From the NCBI GenBank assembly GCA_017461765.1, contig JAFTXO010000033.1:1-64000 (forward strand): a DNA stretch of 64,000 nucleotides. The letters are read 5' to 3'. Source of the stretch: Clostridia bacterium (GTDB lineage Bacteria; Bacillota; Clostridia; Oscillospirales; CAG-272). Shown here piece by piece: positions 1-8,191 of the stretch (position 1 is the stretch's first letter; the number at the start of each line of letters is the position of its first letter). The position numbers were made by a program, and so were the translations under genes. The notes beneath the pieces were generated by a model that was not told the DNA's origin, ran no database searches, and was given only the letters and a program-made list of their open reading frames with translations.

Positions 1-1
1 G

Positions 2-637
2 TATCAGCTTACACTTAACGATCCCGCAGTTACAGATATCGTTGCTAAAATAATCGAATGTAATGCAGGTAGCACATGGTGCAGAGTAAACTGGGGCGGA
101 GATTGGGGCGCAAACATGGGTACAGCGTTCCTTGATAGCCGTGTACTCTTCTATAATAATGTTGCACAGGAGCTTGATAACTGGAGCGACATTGAATTTG
201 AGCTTGGCGTATTGCCTTTCCCGAAGCTCAATTCCGAGCAAAAAAACTACTGCGCACCTGTAAATAACGCACAGCCTACATTCATTTGTATTCCTAAGGT
301 AACAAAGGATAGAGAAATGTCGGAGTATTTCCTTGACATTCTTATGTGGATGGGTGAGGAATATGTTATGTCAACATATTATGATAATATCGAGCTTAAG
401 CTCTCATCTGACTATGAAAACGACATGAGAATTCTCAAAGAACAGATCCATGCTAACATCTTCTACGATGTAGGTATGATCACATCCGGTTGGACAGGAC
501 TCCTCAGCACTGTAAGAAGCAACGCTCATGCAGATAACAAGGATAGCTTCAACGCTCTTTACCTCGAAAACGAAGGTACAGCGCAAACCATAATTGATTC
601 GTGGAATTCAAACTGGGCGTCGTATACGGACGAATAA
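2..637 (+). CDS. Extracellular solute-binding protein, C-terminal part (partial at window edge)
   Basis: The reading frame is open from base 2 with no start, so this is the 3' part of a gene that begins outside the window. About 211 residues are visible. The pattern (YQLTLND at the start, GVLPFPKL near residue 78, CAPVNNAQPTFICIP after it, many Trp and Tyr) matches the C-terminal lobe of family 1 (sugar-type) ABC solute-binding proteins, where this loop contributes to the ligand cleft. Such proteins are usually lipid-anchored on the outer face of the membrane and hand sugars to an ABC permease. The signal peptide and permease genes are not in view, so the ligand is unknown. A strong hairpin terminator follows at once, making this the last gene of its unit. 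Confidence 0.72.
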   Translation, partial: YQLTLNDPAVTDIVAKIIECNAGSTWCRVNWGGDWGANMGTAFLDSRVLFYNNVAQELDNWSDIEFELGVLPFPKLNSEQKNYCAPVNNAQPTFICIPKVTKDREMSEYFLDILMWMGEEYVMSTYYDNIELKLSSDYENDMRILKEQIHANIFYDVGMITSGWTGLLSTVRSNAHADNKDSFNALYLENEGTAQTIIDSWNSNWASYTDE

Positions 638-641
638 AAAC

Positions 642-675
642 AAAACCGACACTTTTTAAAAGTGTCGGTTTTCTC
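642..675 (+). terminator. Intrinsic terminator of the solute-binding protein gene
   Basis: An almost perfect 14-15 bp hairpin (arms ACCGACACTTT and AAAGTGTCGGT) starts five bases after the stop codon and runs into a T-rich tail. Confidence 0.9.
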
Positions 676-714
676 TTAAATTCTCGAAAAAATATGATTT
701 TTTTAATAAATATC

Positions 715-743
715 TTGACAAATCAAGTATCGTATGTTACTAT
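715..743 (+). promoter_or_regulatory. Sigma-A-type promoter of the dap-lysA operon
   Basis: TTGACA (715-720), a 17-base spacer and TACTAT (738-743). The predicted transcript starts near 750, just before the lysine riboswitch. Confidence 0.85.
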
Positions 744-753
744 ATTTGTAACA

Positions 754-930
754 TCATAGAGGCGCATCTCGAAAAAAGTAGTATTTTCCGCTAACCTTGG
801 CGAAAAGGTTGGAATATATGAAAGGTTCTGATGCCGAAAGAAAGGGTCGCATCCTTTCTTGGACCGCCAAATAAGATTTGTCGGGCTGTCGTTTTTACGG
901 AGTGCTATATGTTGGTATATGAATAATTGT
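754..930 (+). ncRNA. Lysine riboswitch (L-box)
   Basis: The leader carries the conserved L-box blocks in the right order: AGAGGCGC at 758-765, an AGTA element near 778, GCCGAAAG at 833-840, and GGGCTGTC followed by ACGGAGTGCTAT at 893-908. The flanks (ATAGAGGCGC and GTGCTATAT) can close helix P1. The family is known to bind lysine and repress lysine biosynthesis or uptake genes. The downstream genes are dapA-dapB-lysA, which fits exactly. Promoter upstream and terminator hairpin downstream indicate control by transcription termination. Recognition is by consensus blocks, not by a covariance search. Confidence 0.9.
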
Positions 931-954
931 TTTTTGTATTGCCAATAGTATTTT

Positions 955-984
955 AAGCATCCGTATTATCGGATGCTTTTATTT
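955..984 (+). terminator. Riboswitch expression-platform terminator
   Basis: AAGCATCCG and CGGATGCTT form a 9 bp stem with a 6-base loop, followed by TTATTTG. It lies between the L-box aptamer and the dapA SD site, as expected for a lysine-triggered terminator. Confidence 0.85.
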
Positions 985-1015
985 GTTAAAAATTCTTTTT
1001 AGAGGAGATAAAAAT

Positions 1016-1906
1016 ATGAAAAACACAATTTTTACAGGCGTAGCAACGGCTCTTGTTACACCCTTTGACAAAAACGGAAAAATAGATTACGAAAAATTTG
1101 CAGAGCTCGTTGAATTCCAAATTTCAGAAGGAATTAACGCACTTGTAGTTTGCGGTACAACAGGTGAGGCTTCGACTCTTACAGACGACGAGCACAGAGA
1201 TGCTATCGCATTCGTTGTAAAGCAGGCAAACGGCAGAGTTCCTGTAATTGCAGGCACAGGAAGCAATGATACCGAATACGCCATCTCACTTACACAACAC
1301 GCGTGTGAAGCAGGTGCTGATGCCGTTTTGGTAGTTACACCTTACTATAATAAAGCAACACAAAAGGGACTTATAAAAATGTATACAGAGATCGCAGATG
1401 CTTCAACAAAGCCCGTGATCATATATAATGTTCCTTCAAGAACAGGCGTAAATATCGAGCCTAAAACATATCTTGCATTGGCTGATCATCCTAATATTGT
1501 AGCTATCAAGGAAGCAAACGGTAACATCAGCAAAATTGCGGAGACAATAGCGCTTGTTGGCGATAAGCTTGATATATATAGCGGAAACGACGATCAGATA
1601 ATACCGATCCTCGCTCTCGGAGGAAAGGGCGTAATATCCGTTCTTTCAAATCCATTACCCGCAAAGACCGTGGAGATATGCGATAAATTCTTCTCGGGCG
1701 ACGTAAAAGGCGCTTGTAAGCTTCAGCTTGAGCTTTTGCCCCTTATAAATGCACTTTTCTGCGAGGTTAATCCAATTCCCGCAAAGGCAGCAATGGCGCA
1801 TATGGGATATACCGAAAATATTTTGCGCTCACCCCTTTATCCTATTGAGCCTGAGCATGACGAGATACTCGTAAAATGTATGAAGGAACAAGGAATAAAT
1901 ATATGA
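1016..1906 (+). CDS. dapA: 4-hydroxy-tetrahydrodipicolinate synthase
   Basis: This enzyme condenses pyruvate with aspartate semialdehyde in the first committed step of the diaminopimelate/lysine pathway. The 296-residue protein has the expected length. GTTGEASTL lies near residue 48, the catalytic Tyr is in the IIYNVPSRTG block, and the Schiff-base Lys is in VAIKEANG. The start at 1016 is preferred over an in-frame ATG at 983 because AGAGGAGA lies just before it and the upstream ATG falls in the riboswitch terminator tail. It is the first gene of the lysine-riboswitch operon and its stop overlaps the dapB start (ATGA). Confidence 0.97.
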   Translation: MKNTIFTGVATALVTPFDKNGKIDYEKFAELVEFQISEGINALVVCGTTGEASTLTDDEHRDAIAFVVKQANGRVPVIAGTGSNDTEYAISLTQHACEAGADAVLVVTPYYNKATQKGLIKMYTEIADASTKPVIIYNVPSRTGVNIEPKTYLALADHPNIVAIKEANGNISKIAETIALVGDKLDIYSGNDDQIIPILALGGKGVISVLSNPLPAKTVEICDKFFSGDVKGACKLQLELLPLINALFCEVNPIPAKAAMAHMGYTENILRSPLYPIEPEHDEILVKCMKEQGINI

Positions 1907-2643
1907 AGGCTTTGGTAGTAGGCGCTCTCGGAGTAATGGGCGAGCATATTATAAGCAAGCTCAAAAATTCCTGCAACGAGCCGACGGCTCTTGTCGATAT
2001 CAAATATAACGAGAACGCAAAAAACAATGAATATACAAAGATCGCTGATGTTAAAGAAAAATGCGATGTTATAATCGACTTTTCCTTCCACGGAGTTGTT
2101 GACGAGGTTCTTGATTATGCGGTAAAAACAAAAACACCGGCTATAATCGCAACAACGGGTCATACTGATGACGAGAAGGAATTGATAAAAAAAGCGTCTG
2201 AAAATGTAGGCATCTTCTATGCGGGCAATATGTCTGTCGGTATCGCAACTCTTTGCGACACTGTTAAAAAGGTCGTATCTGTATTTCCCGATGCAAATGT
2301 TGAAATTATCGAAACTCATCATATTCGTAAGCTTGACGCTCCCAGCGGCACTGCAAAAATGATCTTTGATGCCGTTAAGGAGGTACGCCCCAACGCTACC
2401 GCAATTTGCGGCAGAAACGGGCTCTGTAAGCGCGAAACTGACGAGATCGGAATAAACTCTATAAGAATAGGTAATATTGTCGGTATTCACGAGGTCAGAA
2501 TTGGTACTCAGACTGAGCAAATAACCTTGAAGCACGAGGCTTACGACAGAGCTTTGTTTGCAGACGGTGCTGTGAAAGCGGCGGAATTTATGGTAGGTAA
2601 GGGCGCAGGTCTTTACACAATGAAAGAACTTTTAAAGGACTAA
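1903..2643 (+). CDS. dapB: 4-hydroxy-tetrahydrodipicolinate reductase
   Basis: Second gene of the operon; it reduces the DapA product with NAD(P)H. The 246-residue protein starts with a dinucleotide-binding loop (VVGALGVMGEHI) and contains the substrate/catalytic block ETHHIRKLDAPSGTAKM near residue 140, with the His pair, Lys and Ser-Gly-Thr of the family. The start at 1903 overlaps the dapA stop by four bases and has AAGGAACAAGGA upstream. A longer frame from 1876 would only add nine residues inside dapA. Translational coupling to dapA is likely. Confidence 0.97.
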   Translation: MKALVVGALGVMGEHIISKLKNSCNEPTALVDIKYNENAKNNEYTKIADVKEKCDVIIDFSFHGVVDEVLDYAVKTKTPAIIATTGHTDDEKELIKKASENVGIFYAGNMSVGIATLCDTVKKVVSVFPDANVEIIETHHIRKLDAPSGTAKMIFDAVKEVRPNATAICGRNGLCKRETDEIGINSIRIGNIVGIHEVRIGTQTEQITLKHEAYDRALFADGAVKAAEFMVGKGAGLYTMKELLKD

Positions 2644-2647
2644 AAAA

Positions 2648-3946
2648 ATGTTACATGAAAATCTCTCGGTAAATGAGAAAAACCATCTTTGCATAGCTGG
2701 TAGAGATACTGTTGAGCTCGCTCAAAAGTATTCGACACCTCTTATGGTTATCGATGAAGAAAGAATAAGAAGAAATGCAAGAATATACAAAGAGGCAATG
2801 AAAGAATATTTCGGAGACGGCTCGTATCCACTGTTTGCCTCTAAAGCGCTTTCCTGTAAATATGTATACAGAATAGCTAAGCAAGAAGATATCGGTATCG
2901 ATATTGTCTCTTCAGGCGAGCTTTATACGGCACTTTGCGAGGGCTTTGATCTTTCGAAGGCTTATTTTCACGGAAATAATAAGACTGATTTTGATATAAA
3001 TTACGGAATTGAAAACGGTATAGGTCATTTTGTTGTAGATAATATGAACGAGCTTGATGTGATCGATAGGATCGCGGGCGAAAAGGGAATTGTTCAAGGA
3101 ATAATAATAAGACTTACTCCGGGCATAGATCCTCATACACACGCCGCAATATCTACAGGAAAGGTCGACAGCAAATTCGGTATAGCTATTGAAACAGGAC
3201 AAGCAACCGAGGCCGTAAAATATACATTATCAAAGAAAAATGTCCGTCTTGACGGTTTTCATTGCCATATAGGCTCACAGATTTTTGATATAAAGCCGTT
3301 TTGCGATGCCGCAAGACTTATGATAAAATATATCGTAAAGCTGAAAAAAGAAATTGGCTTTGAAACCGAGATATTAAACCTCGGCGGCGGCTTTGGCGTA
3401 AGATATATTCAAAGTCAGCCTGAGCTTGATTATAAAGAGTTTATAAGACTTATTTCACAGTTTATAAATGAAGAGGTACGTGCTTCGGGAATAAAAAAAC
3501 CGATAATACTCATGGAACCTGGCAGAAGCATGGTTGCGGATTCCTGCCTTACGCTTTATACAGTTGGAGGAACTAAGGAAATACACGGCTTTAAAAACTA
3601 TGTTTCAGTTGACGGCGGTATGCCTGATAATCCGAGATATGCGCTTTACCAATCCGATTATACCGTATGCTTGGCATCAAGAATGAACGATCCTTGTGAC
3701 TTCGAATGTACCGTTGCAGGCAGATGCTGCGAAAGTGGAGATTTGCTTCAGGAGAATGTAAAAATGCCGAAGCCGAAGAGAGGAGAGATCCTTTCCGTTT
3801 TGGTTACGGGAGCATACAATTATTCAATGGCAAGCAATTACAATAGAATACCGCGCCCCGCAGTCCTTGCAATAAATAAAAACGGAGAAGACTTTACTGT
3901 CATAAAACGTGAAAGCTTTGAAGATCTTGTTAAAAATGATCTTTGA
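2648..3946 (+). CDS. lysA: Diaminopimelate decarboxylase
   Basis: It decarboxylates meso-diaminopimelate to lysine, the last step of the pathway. The 432-residue protein is a PLP fold-III (alanine-racemase-like) enzyme: the PLP Lys lies in FASKALSCKY near residue 62, HCHIGSQI near 200, the glycine-rich phosphate site LNLGGGFG near 245, EPGRSMVA near 298, and the dimer active-site block CCESGD near 360. It starts four bases after dapB and is followed by a terminator, so the unit is dapA-dapB-lysA. The intermediate DAP-forming steps are not encoded here. Confidence 0.96.
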   Translation: MLHENLSVNEKNHLCIAGRDTVELAQKYSTPLMVIDEERIRRNARIYKEAMKEYFGDGSYPLFASKALSCKYVYRIAKQEDIGIDIVSSGELYTALCEGFDLSKAYFHGNNKTDFDINYGIENGIGHFVVDNMNELDVIDRIAGEKGIVQGIIIRLTPGIDPHTHAAISTGKVDSKFGIAIETGQATEAVKYTLSKKNVRLDGFHCHIGSQIFDIKPFCDAARLMIKYIVKLKKEIGFETEILNLGGGFGVRYIQSQPELDYKEFIRLISQFINEEVRASGIKKPIILMEPGRSMVADSCLTLYTVGGTKEIHGFKNYVSVDGGMPDNPRYALYQSDYTVCLASRMNDPCDFECTVAGRCCESGDLLQENVKMPKPKRGEILSVLVTGAYNYSMASNYNRIPRPAVLAINKNGEDFTVIKRESFEDLVKNDL

Positions 3947-3966
3947 TAAAAAATTGATACTGAAAT

Positions 3967-4012
3967 AAAAAACAAAAAATCGGAATTTAAATTCTGATTT
4001 TTTGTTTTTTAG
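3967..4012 (+). terminator. Terminator after lysA
   Basis: A long A/T-rich hairpin (arms AAAAATCGGAATTT and AAATTCTGATTTTT, one G-T pair) ends in a T tract. Confidence 0.75.
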
Positions 4013-4125
4013 AACGATTTTCAAAAACGCTGCAAATAGGCGTAAATAAAGGATTTTTAATAACTCTGAAAATACTATGTATATATTATCATATTTGCAT
4101 ATGCTCAAATATAACAATAAAAATC

Positions 4126-4152
4126 AAGAAAAAAGGCGGAAAATCCGCCCTT
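4126..4152 (-). terminator. Terminator of thrS
   Basis: On the minus strand AAGGGCGGA and TCCGCCTTT form a hairpin followed by TTTTTTC, just downstream of the thrS stop. Confidence 0.85.
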
Positions 4153-4161
4153 TCCATATTG

Positions 4162-5928
4162 TTAAATTCTGTCTTTTGTCTCTTTTACAATCTTAGCAAC
4201 AAATTCCTCGGCTGTCATAGTCTCGGTTTGAGCAGTATCACGGTAACGGATAGAAACAGTATTTGTCTCAACCTCTTTTTGACCGATGATAACCATATAA
4301 GGAACTCTGTCAACAGTTTGAGCCTCTCTTATCATATATCCGATTTTTTCGTTTCTGTTGTCAAGCTCGCATCTGATGCCGGCTTCGCGAAGCATACCGT
4401 AAACCTTATCAGCCATTTCTGAACTCTTTTCGGAAACGAGAAGAACCTTAGCTTGAACAGGAGCAAGCCAAACAGGGAATTTACCTGCAAAATGCTCGGT
4501 AAGGATACCGATAAATCTCTCAATAGAACCGAAGCATACGCGGTGTATCATGATAGGACGCTGTTTTTCATTGTTTTCATCTGTATATTCAAGCTCAAAA
4601 TTGATAGGCATCTGAAAATCAAGCTGGATAGTACCGCACTGCCACGTTCTTCCGAGTGAATCTTCAAGATGGAAGTCGATCTTAGGACCGTAGAAAGCAC
4701 CGTCACCCTCGTTGATAATATAATCAAGACCAAGCTTTTCAAGAGCATTCTTAAGACCGTTTGTAGCAGCCTCCCAATCCTCGTCACTACCCATAGAGTC
4801 CTCAGGACGGGTAGAAAGCTCAATAAAGTACTTAAATCCGAATTTTGTGTATACCTCGTTAATAAGATGAACAACACCCATAATCTCGTCAGTTATCTGC
4901 TCACGGCGCATAAATATGTGAGCATCGTCCTGAGTGAAGCAACGAACTCTGAAAAGTCCGTGCAAAGCACCCTTAAGCTCGTGACGGTGAACTATTCCAA
5001 GCTCGCCTACACGCATAGGAAGCTCACGGTAAGAGTGAGGGCGAGAACGGTATACCATAACTCCGCCGGGACAGTTCATGGGCTTTACACAGTAAGTTTC
5101 ATCATCTATGATCGTAGAATACATATTGTCCTTATAGTGATCCCAGTGACCGCTCGTTTCCCAAAGCTTTCTGTTCATGATGAGAGGAGTTTGAACCTCT
5201 ACGTAGTTGTCTCTTGTATGGATCTGACGCCAATAATCTATAAGTGCGTTTTTAATAGCCATACCCTTTGGCAAGAAGAACGGAAATCCAGGACCCTCCT
5301 CGCACATCATGAAGAGGTTCATTTCCTTGCCGATCTTACGGTGATCGCGTCTTTCAGCCTCTTCCATAAGCTTCGTGTAAGCATCAAGCTCCTCTTGAGA
5401 AGAGAAAGCAACACCGTTTATACGGGTGAGCATTTTGTTGTTTTTGTCGTTTTTCCAATAAGCCCCCGATTGCTGAGTAACCTTGAAAGCCTTTAAAGCC
5501 TTTGTGTAGCAAAGGTGAGGACCAACGCACATATCTATATAATCACCTTGTTGATAGAAGCTGATAATAGCATCTTCTGCAAGATCTCCGATATGCTCAA
5601 CCTTATATTTTTCGCCGCGGCTTTCCATAAGGGCAACTGCCTCCTCGCGCGGAAGAATGAAGGGTTTTATAGGCAAGTTTTCTTTGACTATTTTACGCAT
5701 TTCCTTTTCGATAGCCAAAAGATCCTCATCTGTGAGCTTGCGATCTCCGAGATCTACGTCGTAAAAAAATCCCTTTTCGGTCGCAGGACCGTAAGCAAAT
5801 ATAGCCTCGGGATAAAGTCTTTTTATAGCTTGTGCCATGATATGTGCGGCAGAGTGGCGTATAACATGAAGCTCCTCTTCCTTGTCAACGCATTCACGCA
5901 CAGTACCGTCATTCATTATTATCTTCAT
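4162..5928 (-). CDS. thrS: Threonyl-tRNA synthetase lacking the TGS domain
   Basis: It charges tRNA-Thr. The 588-residue protein shows the editing domain (HSAAH at residues 25-29, CVGPH near 150), class II motif 2 (FRVRCFTQDDAHIF) and motif 3 (GSIERFIGIL), zinc ligands in MNCPGG and MIHRVCFGS, and the C-terminal anticodon-binding domain. The start at 5928 has a strong CAGGAGG. The open frame reaches 6183, but that extension is the untranslated T-box leader. In full-length bacterial ThrRS the HSAAH motif lies about 45 residues further in. Here only a strand-like stub (MKIIMNDGTVRE) precedes it, so the N-terminal TGS domain is essentially missing. Monocistronic; regulated by tRNA-Thr charging. 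Confidence 0.97.
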   Translation of the reverse strand: MKIIMNDGTVRECVDKEEELHVIRHSAAHIMAQAIKRLYPEAIFAYGPATEKGFFYDVDLGDRKLTDEDLLAIEKEMRKIVKENLPIKPFILPREEAVALMESRGEKYKVEHIGDLAEDAIISFYQQGDYIDMCVGPHLCYTKALKAFKVTQQSGAYWKNDKNNKMLTRINGVAFSSQEELDAYTKLMEEAERRDHRKIGKEMNLFMMCEEGPGFPFFLPKGMAIKNALIDYWRQIHTRDNYVEVQTPLIMNRKLWETSGHWDHYKDNMYSTIIDDETYCVKPMNCPGGVMVYRSRPHSYRELPMRVGELGIVHRHELKGALHGLFRVRCFTQDDAHIFMRREQITDEIMGVVHLINEVYTKFGFKYFIELSTRPEDSMGSDEDWEAATNGLKNALEKLGLDYIINEGDGAFYGPKIDFHLEDSLGRTWQCGTIQLDFQMPINFELEYTDENNEKQRPIMIHRVCFGSIERFIGILTEHFAGKFPVWLAPVQAKVLLVSEKSSEMADKVYGMLREAGIRCELDNRNEKIGYMIREAQTVDRVPYMVIIGQKEVETNTVSIRYRDTAQTETMTAEEFVAKIVKETKDRI

Positions 5929-5941
5929 AAAAACCTCCTGT

Positions 5942-6177
5942 ATTTTAACAATAGCTTTAAAAATAAAAAACCTTAACAATGCAAAAAGCAATGCTAAGGG
6001 TGCAAAAGCACGGTTCCACCTTAAATTTAACTCATTATCTTTAACGCAGAGAACGTCGAAAATTGTTACCTTTTCGAAACTCGGGAATGGTGTTCGCATC
6101 ATACCGCATAAGGACTCGCACCATGCGTCCTCTCTCTGAAATACAATATTGATGTTACTGTTTCCGTCATAGTTTAT
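5942..6177 (-). ncRNA. T-box leader, threonine-specific
   Basis: On the minus strand the T-box core AAGGTGGAACCGTG (complement of 6012-6020 and flanks) is followed by a terminator hairpin with arms CCTTAGCATTGC and GCATTGTTAAGG and a T tail. The terminator's 5' arm lies just downstream of the T-box core, so the two alternatives can compete. A candidate specifier ACC (complement of 6089-6091), a Thr codon, sits in the stem I region. TGGA in the T-box bulge would pair with a tRNA ending UCCA, as known for tRNA-Thr. The leader lies between a promoter and thrS. Uncharged tRNA-Thr should favour read-through. Confidence 0.92.
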
Positions 6178-6183
6178 GGGCAT

Positions 6184-6212
6184 ATTATAACATTATATAG
6201 CTGAAAAGTCAA
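6184..6212 (-). promoter_or_regulatory. Promoter of thrS T-box transcript
   Basis: On the minus strand TTGACT (6212-6207), 17 bases, TATAAT (6189-6184). Confidence 0.88.
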
Positions 6213-6272
6213 GAAAAAACCAAAAAAATTATATTTCGCTTAGAGAAAAGTTATTTAAAAAGCTAAAGAATA

Positions 6273-6301
6273 TTGACTTTTATACACAAAAATGATAAAA
6301 T
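6273..6301 (+). promoter_or_regulatory. Promoter of the small membrane protein gene at 6380
   Basis: TTGACT (6273-6278), 17 bases, TAAAAT (6296-6301). It lies back to back with the thrS promoter. Confidence 0.75.
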
Positions 6302-6379
6302 CAAATATGAACAAGGCTTTATTATAGCTAATATTGATACCTAATGGAATTCCAAACGGGATAGGAAAGGGGGAGCGTT

Positions 6380-6799
6380 ATGTATAAAAAACATTTTTCT
6401 GTGATATTACTATCACATCTCATAGCTTTGATATCGCTTCTTTTTCCGATATTAAGAGTTGAGGAAATGAGAATAGGCTATGGAGGAAATATGCGTATAG
6501 AGTTTTTGTATACGAATATTTTCGGATATACATCGTATGACGTATATATTATGATATCTGTATTTATTATAGCATTGTCATTTTTAACGTTTGCGGCAAT
6601 AATATTTGATATATTGGCAATGAATAAAAAAGAATATACGCTTATATATTCTAAGGTTTCGTTTTTTCTGACACTTTCAATAGCTATGATGGGCGCACTT
6701 GCGGCAGGTGCGGGCTCTTATATGTTTTCGTTAATTTGCGCAGTATCGTTTGTTATAAGCTCAGTTCTTCTTATAAGGGTAATCAAAAGAATAATGTAA
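6380..6799 (+). CDS. Small four-helix membrane protein, unknown function
   Basis: I do not recognise a family. The 139-residue protein has four hydrophobic segments (about residues 7-25, 55-78, 88-110 and 113-133). A 30-residue polar loop rich in Arg, Gly and Tyr lies between the first two. There is no signal peptide cleavage site and no Cys or His cluster. The start has a strong purine-rich SD (AGGAAAGGGGGAG) and its own promoter. It is transcribed alone towards the convergent ClC gene and shares a terminator with it. Confidence 0.75.
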   Translation: MYKKHFSVILLSHLIALISLLFPILRVEEMRIGYGGNMRIEFLYTNIFGYTSYDVYIMISVFIIALSFLTFAAIIFDILAMNKKEYTLIYSKVSFFLTLSIAMMGALAAGAGSYMFSLICAVSFVISSVLLIRVIKRIM

Positions 6800-6829
6800 A
6801 AAAATCGAGGTCATGCCTCGATTTTTTTG
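6798..6829. terminator. Bidirectional terminator between convergent genes
   Basis: AAAAATCGAGG and CCTCGATTTTTTT pair around TCATG. T tracts lie on both strands. The hairpin overlaps the last codons and stop of the minus-strand ClC gene. Confidence 0.88.
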
Positions 6830-8028
6830 TTGTATTTCTGTATTAAAATTACATATGCCAAAACAGGTATCAGAACGATCGTATAATATAAAAATCCCGA
6901 AATACCGAAAAGCTCTATGGCAAGAACGAAAGCAGCGATCGGAGAACGCATAAATGTAGCAAAAACGCAAATAAGCGAAATGCAAACGGCGATTTCCAAG
7001 GAAATCGGGAAAAGACTCGCAAACGCAAAGCCAAACGAAGCACCAATTACCATAGACGGTATCATCTCACCTCCGCAATAGCCGCAAGCCATTGTAAGAA
7101 TGGTAAAAAGCATTTTTAAAATAAAATCATAAACCTCAGCTTGGGATGCCATAGCATCAAAAATAAGCTCAAATCCCGTTCCATTATATCTTTGAGAGCC
7201 TATAAGCAATGTAAGAATAAGAACTATTGAGCCGCCGACAAAAATTCTGATATAAAAATTATTTATTTTTCTGTATGCCTTTTTTGTTAACTTTAAAAGC
7301 AGCTTGAAAATTATAGCAACCGCCATAGCGCATACGATAAGGAGCAAGCACAATAAAATACTTTTTACATCAAGACCCTCAAAGCTTATTTTTTCAAAGG
7401 ATAATGGCTTGATTTGTAATAAAAGCCCTGTCAAAAATCCGAAAAGAGAAGAAACAGAAGCACATACAAGAGCAAGAAGCTTGTCTTTAATACACCGTTT
7501 CTTGTAAAGTATAGTAGTTTCAAGAGAAAAGATCACGGAGGCAAACGGAGTTACCAAAATTCCGCTGAAAGCCCCGCTCATACCGGCAATTGTATATAAA
7601 AATCTTTTTTCGGAATCTCGTTTAAAAACTCTTGAAAAATCAGATCCTATACTGCCGCCGATAGCAACGGCTGCACCCTCACGCCCTGCCGAGCCTCCAA
7701 AAAGATGTGTTAAAAATGAAGAAAAATATATAACCGGAGCTAACCAAAAGGAAACCTTTTCGCTTTTTTCAACGGCATGGTGAAATTTTTCCGTATTAAA
7801 ATATTCTCCTATATGAGCTCTTTTAAAAACTAAAGCTATTAACAGTCCGCCGATAGGAAGAAACCATATGAGCCAAGGAAGAGAAGCTCTTATATTTGCC
7901 GCAAGGTCCAGCAAATAATGAAAAATAGCTCCGAAAAATCCTGTGCATATGCCTATAATGGCACAGACCAAGGCGGAGATTAAAAAATTCTTTAATATTT
8001 CTTTGTTTGATGCTTGGGGGTCGTTCAT
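6811..8028 (-). CDS. ClC-family chloride channel or H+/anion antiporter
   Basis: A 405-residue integral membrane protein with about ten hydrophobic segments. The ClC filter signature is GGSAGREGAAVAIGG near residue 105, keeping the gating Glu. The C-terminal half carries CGGEMIPSMVIGASFG, which matches the second conserved anion-path block. There are no CBS domains. The residue after GREG is Ala rather than the Pro of classical ClC transporters. The fluoride-exporting branch also departs from GREGP, but the match is incomplete, so the ion is not settled. The start at 8028 (MNDPQ) has AGAGG upstream. A longer frame to 8085 would overlap the promoter. Monocistronic. Confidence 0.9.
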   Translation of the reverse strand: MNDPQASNKEILKNFLISALVCAIIGICTGFFGAIFHYLLDLAANIRASLPWLIWFLPIGGLLIALVFKRAHIGEYFNTEKFHHAVEKSEKVSFWLAPVIYFSSFLTHLFGGSAGREGAAVAIGGSIGSDFSRVFKRDSEKRFLYTIAGMSGAFSGILVTPFASVIFSLETTILYKKRCIKDKLLALVCASVSSLFGFLTGLLLQIKPLSFEKISFEGLDVKSILLCLLLIVCAMAVAIIFKLLLKLTKKAYRKINNFYIRIFVGGSIVLILTLLIGSQRYNGTGFELIFDAMASQAEVYDFILKMLFTILTMACGYCGGEMIPSMVIGASFGFAFASLFPISLEIAVCISLICVFATFMRSPIAAFVLAIELFGISGFLYYTIVLIPVLAYVILIQKYNKKIEA

Positions 8029-8056
8029 TTTTGCCTCTTTGGGAAGTTTTTTATTA

Positions 8057-8085
8057 ATTTTATCACAATCCATAAACCGTGTCAA
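8057..8085 (-). promoter_or_regulatory. Promoter of the ClC gene
   Basis: On the minus strand TTGACA (8085-8080), 17 bases, TAAAAT (8062-8057). It fixes the translation start at 8028 rather than 8085. Confidence 0.82.
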
Positions 8086-8156
8086 TCATATTTAAGATAC
8101 TTGTAAGGTTAAATTTATAAAATTTAAAATTAGGACATTTTTAAAAAATAAGTCGA

Positions 8157-8186
8157 CAGCCCTCTGTGAAAAATCACAAAGGGCTG
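8157..8186 (-). terminator. Terminator of the metal-handling operon
   Basis: On the minus strand CAGCCCTTTGTGA and TCACAGAGGGCTG form a 13 bp stem with a TTTT loop. The T tract follows a few bases later. Confidence 0.75.
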
Positions 8187-8191
8187 AGCTT

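Noticed and set aside
1837-2535. 232-codon open frame opposite dapB
   Set aside because: Antisense shadow of dapB and the end of dapA; no RBS.
4669-5496. 275-codon open frame on the plus strand opposite thrS
   Set aside because: Antisense shadow of thrS; no SD and no domain pattern.
5929-6183. 85-codon N-terminal extension of thrS
   Set aside because: Contains the T-box specifier, core and terminator; a strong SD sits before the internal ATG at 5928.
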